DNA of 11,881 nt from CAZJYI01 sp964550025. Lineage in GTDB: Bacteria; Verrucomicrobiota; Kiritimatiellia; UBA8416; CAYOBW01. The notes beneath the pieces were generated by a model. The model saw nothing but the letters and a program-made list of their open reading frames with translations, had not been told where the DNA came from and did no database searches. The translations under genes and the position numbers were made by a program. Of this stretch, positions 6,977 to 11,881 are shown piece by piece (position 1 is the first letter of the stretch; every line of letters begins with the position of its first letter). Location: positions 1-11,881 of the forward strand of contig CAZJYI010000249.1 in the NCBI GenBank assembly GCA_964550025.1. Reading direction: 5' to 3'.

Positions 6977-7597
6977 ATGAAGAACTTGACACTGTTTGCC
7001 CTTGCGGCGGCGCTGACCGCCTGCCTGTCCTATTCGTCCCACACCGCCATCGGCGCCGACCCGAAAGCCACAGTCCAAAGGTTGTTTGCGCCAAAGGGCA
7101 AAGCCATCGTCGACGGCTGCGAGATCACGGGGCGGCTGGTACGGAAAGACGATGGCGTGTATGCGGTCCTGGACTGCAACAACCCGACCGACGAGTCGGT
7201 CGCGGTACAGTTCAACTATGCCGTGCACTGCACACCCGCTTCGTCCCCGTTCGCGCGCATGCTGCCGATGCCCTCGATGATTCACCAGGAACGTTTCGAC
7301 TGCCGTCTTGCCGGGGGCGAGCAGAAGCAGACGGAGATCCTCGTGAAGAAGGAAGCCAGGCCACCGGCACCCCGGCCGAAGACCGACGCCAAAGACGCGC
7401 AGCTCGGGGCGCTGATCGCGTTGAACGGGCTGAATGCGCCTGCCTGGTCGCTGACCGTGTCGCGCGAAGAGATCAAGGGAGCACCCGGTTGGGGAGGCGT
7501 GGCGCCATTCGCCCTCGATCCGAAGGGAACCGTGCTGGAAAAGGGAATCTGCATACTGGCGCGCGTTCTGGAAGACATGGCCGACGGTGCGTCATGA
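6977..7597 (+). CDS. Exported protein of unknown function, possible lipoprotein
   Basis: 206 aa, not recognised. The N-terminus MKNLTLFALAAALTAC is a signal sequence. It fits a lipobox (LTAC, Cys16), but a signal peptidase I site at AIGA before DPK (about residue 27) is also possible. The mature part begins with a small beta-rich region: YAVLDCNNPTDESVAVQFNY, then a Cys pair in VHCTPA and FDCRLAGGEQ. This pattern is like a short beta-sandwich carrying the DUF-type annotation of periplasmic proteins. A Pro/Lys-rich linker (about 124-137) and a C-terminal segment ending in a helix follow. GAGGA at 6966-6970 supports the start. Its stop overlaps the start of the next gene by 4 bp (ATGA), so the two are translationally coupled. 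It is probably a partner or accessory of the deiminase-like protein. Confidence 0.7.
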   Translation: MKNLTLFALAAALTACLSYSSHTAIGADPKATVQRLFAPKGKAIVDGCEITGRLVRKDDGVYAVLDCNNPTDESVAVQFNYAVHCTPASSPFARMLPMPSMIHQERFDCRLAGGEQKQTEILVKKEARPPAPRPKTDAKDAQLGALIALNGLNAPAWSLTVSREEIKGAPGWGGVAPFALDPKGTVLEKGICILARVLEDMADGAS

Positions 7598-8718
7598 TCC
7601 GGCGGCTGGCCATGGCAGGCGCGGGAGCCCTGTGCGGCATCGTGCTCGGCACGGGGCTCTCCGGGCTCCCCCCTCCGGAACGGGAAGACGCCCCCCCGAG
7701 ATTGACCTCCGACGCACATGGGGCACTCGAGGAGATCTGTATCCACTATCGGGCAGACTTCGCGCCCCATGGGCTGGATGTCTACACGGACTTCTTCGGA
7801 GCACTCGGTCGGGACGCGCGCATCCACGTCGTTGTGGAAGCACAGTCCGACTTCACGGCACTGGAGGACGCTCTGGCAACACGCGGCGTATCCGGACTCC
7901 AACGCTTGTCGCCGATCGTAATGGGGTTCCCCATTTCTGCATGGGCCAAGGACCGCTTCGGCACCATGCGGCGGGGGGGGAGTCCGGTCATTGCCGTGCC
8001 GCCGGCCCGAAGCCTGCCGGACGGCCCCAGGGGAAACGACGAACGCGTCCCCGAGCTGCTCTACAACCGCCTGTGCGGAGTGGAGTACGAGATCCTGCCT
8101 TTCAACTTTGAGGGCGGCGACCTGCTGTCGGACGAAGGGAACGTCTACGTGGCCGCCAACTTCCTCGCACGCAACCAGCCTCTCGACGCGGCCAGACGCG
8201 CACAGGTATTGGCGCAGATTCGCCGGTATTCCGGAAAGAACGTCATTGCGCTGGGGACAGACCCTGCCGATGTGCCGGACCACCACGTCGGCATGTACCT
8301 GACACCGCTGGGGAACAACACGGTGGCGGCGGCGGATCCGGACCTCGGCCTCCGGATGCTGGGGCGGGACGGAGCAACGCGATCCGGCGTCGACGTGGAG
8401 ACCGATCCCAGGCGCTACATCCCGTTCAGCAACGTCATCGAGCAGCTTCAGGACAGGGGAATAGAGGTCGTCCGCATACCGATGCTGCTGACAAAGACAC
8501 CGCGGGTATACGTGACGTACAACAACGCCATTTGCGAGCGGGTCGGCGGCACGAAGCGGATCTACATGCCCGTCTACGGGATACCTGAACTGGATCACGC
8601 GGCGACCGCAGCGTTCGAGGAACAGGGCTGGGAAGTGCACCCCGTGCGGGTCAAGAGCGTTTACCGCTGCACGGGCTCCCTGCGCTGCCTGGTGGGGGTG
8701 ATCAGGCGCTCGTCCTGA
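7594..8718 (+). CDS. Pentein-fold protein, peptidylarginine/agmatine deiminase-like, with N-terminal signal or anchor
   Basis: 374 aa. The first about 24 residues (MIRR, then a Gly/Ala/Leu run) are a signal peptide or anchor, followed by a Pro-rich linker. Motifs of the agmatine-deiminase (PAD_porph) family appear in order: FPISAWAKDRFG (112-123), comparable to the WxRD motif; FNFEGGDLLSDEGN (170-183), comparable to EGG; DHHVGMY (229-235), comparable to DGHVD; VTYNNAICE (307-315); PVYGIPELDHAA (326-337); and CTGSLRCLVG (359-368), where Cys365 aligns with the nucleophile of GGxHC. The putative Cys, His and Asp/Glu residues are thus kept, but the residue before the Cys is Arg rather than His. 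The family hydrolyses or transfers guanidino groups of arginine, agmatine or peptidyl-arginine. Export argues against agmatine breakdown in the cytosol and for a peptide or extracellular substrate. The start is set by the ATGA overlap with the previous gene. Fold call is good; substrate is inference. Confidence 0.8.
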   Translation: MIRRLAMAGAGALCGIVLGTGLSGLPPPEREDAPPRLTSDAHGALEEICIHYRADFAPHGLDVYTDFFGALGRDARIHVVVEAQSDFTALEDALATRGVSGLQRLSPIVMGFPISAWAKDRFGTMRRGGSPVIAVPPARSLPDGPRGNDERVPELLYNRLCGVEYEILPFNFEGGDLLSDEGNVYVAANFLARNQPLDAARRAQVLAQIRRYSGKNVIALGTDPADVPDHHVGMYLTPLGNNTVAAADPDLGLRMLGRDGATRSGVDVETDPRRYIPFSNVIEQLQDRGIEVVRIPMLLTKTPRVYVTYNNAICERVGGTKRIYMPVYGIPELDHAATAAFEEQGWEVHPVRVKSVYRCTGSLRCLVGVIRRSS

Positions 8719-8758
8719 TGGATGAGAGGAAGCCAGAAACGAGTACGGGGGTCTTGGC

Positions 8759-8842
8759 CCCCTACTCTCGCCCCTACTCCAGCCCCTACTCTCTCCCATG
8801 CTTTCGAGAGAGTACGGGCTGGAGTAGGGGCGAGAGTAGGGG
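8759..8842. repeat. 37-bp near-perfect hairpin built of 12-bp tandem units
   Basis: The left arm (8759-8795) has three units of CCCCTACTCnnG type. The right arm (8806-8842) is its reverse complement with one mismatch in 37 bp, around the loop CCATGCTTTC (8796-8805). A partial reversed unit GAGTACGGGGG (8741-8751) could instead pair with the first part of the left arm (8758-8767, one bulged C), giving an alternative fold. The element starts 40 bp after the deiminase-like stop and ends 94 bp before the next start. It lies within a 218 bp spacer. Confidence 0.9.
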
Positions 8843-8936
8843 CGGCGGGGAAAGCCCGCGTTCGGCACTCTTCACAGCATACGACACGGTCCTTGACACG
8901 CTCATTGACATGATCGATCCTGGCCCCATGGGGCAT

Positions 8937-9710
8937 ATGAGATCACTTCTGCTCATCACAGCGGCGCTTGCATTCACGTCGTCCTGTACTACCAACATAT
9001 TGCACCAAAACCGCGCCATGCCGCCTGTCGTGGTCGGTCCCGAACAGCGCTACTACGTGGGCGGCACACTCTTGTCTGCCAAACAGGTTGGAGCAATACT
9101 CGGGAATCGCCGGAAGAGAGCCACCGTTGTCATCGCACGGTGCGTTGAGGTCACGTCGGCCCGACCCGTCGTGGAGGCACTTCGGACCAAAGGCGTCGAG
9201 ACAATCGACACCGTGGTCTCGGACGCATTCATCGACGAACTCCTCCTCGTGCCATCTTCGACTAGCCCATCCGCGTACTCCTCCAGACGCGAAGGCTCTT
9301 CTTCTCCTGACGAACTTGTCTCTGGATTGGAGCAGGCCCTCCTTACCACGAATCTCTCCGCCATACGCCACCTCCACTATTCATGGTCCGGCAGGGACAA
9401 CGAGCAATGGAAGCTGTTGCTGCAGAATGGCATTGGCAGGTTCACCCGTATTGCCTTGGAACCGCTTCCGCAGGGCTGGGAGACGATGCGGCTCTTCATC
9501 GGTGGTTTCGTGGAGCACAGCAGACCAGAGCCACAGGGGTTGATTGTTGTCACGTTCGCAGAAGACCCGCTCACAGGCAGACTCCCCACGCCAGAAACAC
9601 TCAGACTCATGTACGGACGAGACACCGACGTGAAGTACTACCTGAGTTCCACCGTCAGGGAGGTGGTACCAGCTGACCTGGCAACGGGAGACGAAGCAAC
9701 AACGCATTGA
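8937..9710 (+). CDS. Probable lipoprotein with ExbD/TolR-like N-terminal core
   Basis: 257 aa from the ATG at 8937. MRSLLLITAALAFTSSC is a lipoprotein-type signal with Cys17, although Thr at -3 is atypical. Residues after it, YYVGGTLLSAKQVGAIL followed by ATVVIARCVEVTSARPVVEALRTKGVETI within about 42-95, follow the pattern of the ExbD/TolR periplasmic domain: a strand with a glycine, a helix, a strand, then a Val-rich helix ending in KGV. The normal TolR/ExbD N-terminal membrane helix is replaced by a lipid anchor, if I read it rightly. The remaining about 160 residues, with an Ser-rich loop, are not recognised. The reading frame stays open to an ATG at 8718 overlapping the previous stop, but that would translate the hairpin repeat (PYSRPYSSPYS), so it is rejected. 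No clear SD precedes 8937. The ExbD resemblance is tentative. Confidence 0.65.
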   Translation: MRSLLLITAALAFTSSCTTNILHQNRAMPPVVVGPEQRYYVGGTLLSAKQVGAILGNRRKRATVVIARCVEVTSARPVVEALRTKGVETIDTVVSDAFIDELLLVPSSTSPSAYSSRREGSSSPDELVSGLEQALLTTNLSAIRHLHYSWSGRDNEQWKLLLQNGIGRFTRIALEPLPQGWETMRLFIGGFVEHSRPEPQGLIVVTFAEDPLTGRLPTPETLRLMYGRDTDVKYYLSSTVREVVPADLATGDEATTH

Positions 9711-9775
9711 TCACGGTGCCCCCGAACGGCGAAAACACCTGTTGAAATCCCACGGCCGACGTGGGCGGTCGCGCT

Positions 9776-9877
9776 ATGTCCGTGAAACTAGTGGGGCGCC
9801 ATGCCATCGCTTTCTACGTCGACCACGCCGTCCGAGAAGTGAAGGTGGTCAACATCCAGCCCGCTGACAAGGCATAG
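9776..9877 (+). pseudogene. Possible C-terminal fragment of a ParE/RelE-type toxin gene
   Basis: A 33-codon frame, extendable upstream in the same frame to a stop near 9743, reads SVKLVGRHAIAFYVDHA then REVKVVNIQPADKA and stops at 9875. The pattern, a G-R-hydrophobic-x-Y-x-V-D hairpin followed by a V-x-I strand, resembles the last strands of ParE/RelE toxins. No start, helix region or antitoxin accompanies it. It may equally be chance or an unannotated small gene. Confidence 0.22.
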
Positions 9878-9983
9878 TCTGCGAACCACGTTCGGCCCCA
9901 CCCCGCCCGCGGATCGCGCCACCCTCCCCTGTGACGCCTCCCTCCCTGCCTCGTTTTGGGAGAAGTAGACCAAAAAGATAGCA

Positions 9984-10005
9984 ATTCCCCTGAGGACAGG
10001 GTAAT
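9984..10005. promoter_or_regulatory. Near-perfect inverted repeat just upstream of dxs
   Basis: ATTCCCCTG-agga-CAGGGTAAT: 8 of 9 positions pair and the inner CCCTG/CAGGG is perfect. It ends 10 bp before the dxs start, so it could be an operator or an mRNA hairpin covering initiation. The dxs SD is otherwise weak (AGG at 10010-10012). Confidence 0.3.
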
Positions 10006-10015
10006 ACATAGGCGC

Positions 10016-11878
10016 ATGACTGATGTGTTTAACAAGGTAAACCTCCCGAAAGACCTGCGGGAGTTGTCGGAAGCGGAGCTCGAGGCGCTGGCCGGCGAGC
10101 TGCGCGAGACGATTATCGACACGGTGAGCAAGACGGGCGGGCACCTTGCCGCCAACCTCGGCGTAGTGGAGATCACGATCGCGCTGCTCAGGGTCTTCGC
10201 ACCTCCGGCCGACAAGGTAGTCTGGGACACCAGTCACCAGTGCTACGCCTGGAAGCTCCTGACGGGGCGCAAGGACCGGTTCGGCACGATTCGGCAACAC
10301 GAGGGCCTGTCCGGGTTCCTGAAGCGCGACGAAAGCGAATACGATGCCTTCGGTGCCGGGCACGCTGGAACGGCGCTGTCCGCGGCACTGGGAATGGCCG
10401 TCGCACGAGACCGGCGTGAAGGCCAGGAGCATGTCGTCGCCGTCGTGGGCGACGCCGCCGCGTGCAACGGCATCTCGCTCGAAGCGCTCAACAACGTCGC
10501 CGGCACGACGAAACGCCTGATCGTGATCCTCAACGACAACGAGATGTCCATCGCCCAGAACGTCGGTTCCATCTCGCAATACCTTGGCAACCTGCTGGCG
10601 AATCCCCGCTACAACCGCTGGAAACGGTCGGTCGAGAGCGTGGCCACACGCCTGCACATGGGATGGGCGCGGTCGATCTACTACCGCTTGGAAGAGGCCG
10701 TCAAGAGCCTGTTTCTCAGGAGCGTCTTCTTTGAGGAGTTCGGACTGCGATACGTAGGCCCCATCGACGGGCATAACATCCACGCGCTACTGGACGCCTT
10801 CTCCATCGCGCGCGACTCGAAGAAGCCCATTCTCCTGCACGTGTCCACCCGCAAAGGTCAAGGCTACACGTTCGCCGAACAGCAGCCGGCCAAGTGGCAC
10901 GGCACGTCGTGCTTTGACATCAGCTCCGGCAAGGCAACCAGAAAGAAGGCCCCGAACTGGTCCGCCGCGTTCGGCGAAGCCCTCGAACGACTGGCGGCCG
11001 ACGATGAGCGTATCGTCGCTATTACCGCGGCCATGTGTTCCGGAACGGGACTCTCCGGCATGTCCGAACGCTTCCCCGAGCGCTTCTTCGACGTGGGGAT
11101 CTGCGAGGAGCACGGCACGGTCTTCGCGGCCGGCCTCGCCACGGAAGGCGTTGTGCCCGTCTTCGCGGTGTACTCCACTTTCGCCCAGCGGGTTGTGGAC
11201 TGCATCCTGCACGACATCTGCCTGCAGCATCTGCACGTCATCATCTGCCTCGACCGCGCCGGCGTTGTGGGTGACGACGGTCCGACTCACCACGGCGTCT
11301 ATGACATTGCGCTGCTGCGGCCGCTGCCGGACCTGGTCTTCATGCAGCCGAAGGACGAGGCCGAATTGGCCGACATGCTCCACACGGCCGTGCGTTTCGA
11401 AGGGCCGGTCGTCATCCGCTATCCGCGGGGGGCCACCCCCGGCGCGGGCATCCCCAAGGAGTTTTCGAGCATCGAGATCGGCAAGGCCGAAGTGCAGAGA
11501 GAGGGCGGCGACGTCTCGCTATGGGCCCTGGGCGATATGGTGCCGACGGCCGCGGCCGCCGCGGAAGCACTGGGCGCACGCGGCATCGAGGCCGCTGTCG
11601 TCAACGCGCGTTTCATCAAGCCGCTGGACAGGGACCTCGTCGTGGAACACGCGAAGCGATGCAAGGCCATCGCCACGCTGGAGAATGGCGTGGTGACCGG
11701 CGGGTTCGGTTCCGGCATCCGTGAGTTGCTCGCGGCGGAGGGCCTGGCCGTACCGGTAATCACTTTCGGCTGGCCGGACGCGTTTGTTCCTCACGGCAGC
11801 CCGGCGAAGCTCCTGGAGCAGTTCGGGTTGACGGCTGAGGCCATAGCGGAGAAGATCGCGGCAACGTTGGGAGCCTAG
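10016..11878 (+). CDS. dxs: 1-deoxy-D-xylulose-5-phosphate synthase
   Basis: 620 aa, the normal DXS length. It makes 1-deoxyxylulose 5-phosphate from pyruvate and glyceraldehyde 3-phosphate with thiamine diphosphate and Mg2+, the first step of the MEP isoprenoid pathway, in the cytosol. Recognisable motifs are SKTGGHLAANLGVVE (His43), WDTSHQCYAWKLLTGRKDRF, SEYDAFGAGHAGTALSAALG, the cofactor motif GDAAACNGISLEALNN (145-160) ending with NDNEMS (173-178), VGPIDGHN, DVGICEEHG (catalytic Glu364) and DRAGVVGDDGPTHHGVYD (413-430). The Gly of the usual GDG is Ala and the GHSS-type loop is GHAG; I recall such variants in PVC-group DXS, so this is a subtype, not damage. Glu364 and His43 are kept. The start is the ATG giving a normal N-terminus; an in-frame TTG at 9956 is too long. 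It is not evidently in an operon with its upstream neighbour. Confidence 0.95.
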   Translation: MTDVFNKVNLPKDLRELSEAELEALAGELRETIIDTVSKTGGHLAANLGVVEITIALLRVFAPPADKVVWDTSHQCYAWKLLTGRKDRFGTIRQHEGLSGFLKRDESEYDAFGAGHAGTALSAALGMAVARDRREGQEHVVAVVGDAAACNGISLEALNNVAGTTKRLIVILNDNEMSIAQNVGSISQYLGNLLANPRYNRWKRSVESVATRLHMGWARSIYYRLEEAVKSLFLRSVFFEEFGLRYVGPIDGHNIHALLDAFSIARDSKKPILLHVSTRKGQGYTFAEQQPAKWHGTSCFDISSGKATRKKAPNWSAAFGEALERLAADDERIVAITAAMCSGTGLSGMSERFPERFFDVGICEEHGTVFAAGLATEGVVPVFAVYSTFAQRVVDCILHDICLQHLHVIICLDRAGVVGDDGPTHHGVYDIALLRPLPDLVFMQPKDEAELADMLHTAVRFEGPVVIRYPRGATPGAGIPKEFSSIEIGKAEVQREGGDVSLWALGDMVPTAAAAAEALGARGIEAAVVNARFIKPLDRDLVVEHAKRCKAIATLENGVVTGGFGSGIRELLAAEGLAVPVITFGWPDAFVPHGSPAKLLEQFGLTAEAIAEKIAATLGA

Positions 11879-11881
11879 CCC

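Larger units (their letters stand above)
9711..10015. other. 305 bp spacer upstream of dxs
   Basis: No full-length gene is visible. It holds a 33-codon open frame (9776-9877) and an inverted repeat close to dxs (9984-10005). A pyrimidine-rich patch lies near 9920-9950. The dxs promoter must be here if the gene is not read from upstream, but no clear -35/-10 pair is seen. Confidence 0.6.

Noticed and set aside
7282..8868. 528-codon minus-strand open frame over the deiminase-like gene
   Set aside because: It is a shadow of a GC-rich gene: the translation is Arg/His/Val-rich without recognisable motifs and runs through the hairpin repeat, while the plus strand encodes ordered pentein motifs.
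8718..8936. Lipoprotein start at 8718, overlapping the previous stop (ATGA)
   Set aside because: It would translate the 37-bp hairpin into PYSRPYSSPYS-type repeats and bury the lipoprotein signal 73 residues inside. The ATG at 8937 gives a normal signal sequence.

Overview
The window is GC-rich, densely coded and carries eight protein genes. It looks like a chromosomal segment of a PVC-superphylum bacterium (Kiritimatiellota, Lentisphaerota or Verrucomicrobiota). Four things point that way: an ECF sigma factor with a long Ala/Gly-rich membrane tail, a Tat-exported protein with an L-fucose-isomerase fold, a DXS with the GDA-type cofactor motif, and dispersed GC-rich hairpin repeats. The exact phylum cannot be settled from this sequence.

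Layout. Positions 1-1294 (minus) hold the N-terminal 431 codons of a secreted DUF2961/GH172 glycosidase that runs off the left edge. A 278 bp divergent spacer with a REP/RAYT-like motif separates it from a Tat-secreted fucose-isomerase-like protein (1573-3042, plus). That gene converges on an esterase (3138-3935, minus) across a cluster of GC-rich hairpins, one of which supplies the last codons and stop of the esterase. A second divergent spacer (3936-4192) holds a head-to-head 9-bp minisatellite. Then come a membrane-tailed ECF sigma factor (4193-5494) and, 4 bp later, a membrane-anchored coiled-coil protein (5499-6608), ended by a 12-bp stem.

The 368 bp spacer 6609-6976 has no gene; it carries hairpins, an inverted copy of the esterase-end repeat and a 12-bp palindrome. 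Next is a group of envelope genes: an exported protein of unknown function (6977-7597), a pentein/agmatine-deiminase-like enzyme with an N-terminal export or anchor segment, joined by a 4 bp ATGA overlap (7594-8718), and a probable lipoprotein with an ExbD-like core (8937-9710). Between the last two is a remarkable 37-bp hairpin made of 12-bp units. The 305 bp spacer 9711-10015 holds only a possible toxin-gene fragment and an inverted repeat. The window ends with a complete dxs (10016-11878), the first step of the MEP isoprenoid pathway.

The first two genes plausibly act together in exported carbohydrate processing. The sigma/coiled-coil pair looks like an envelope-linked regulatory unit. The three-gene group looks like an envelope-exported module built around a guanidino-modifying fold. 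No tRNA, rRNA, CRISPR array or intact transposase was seen.
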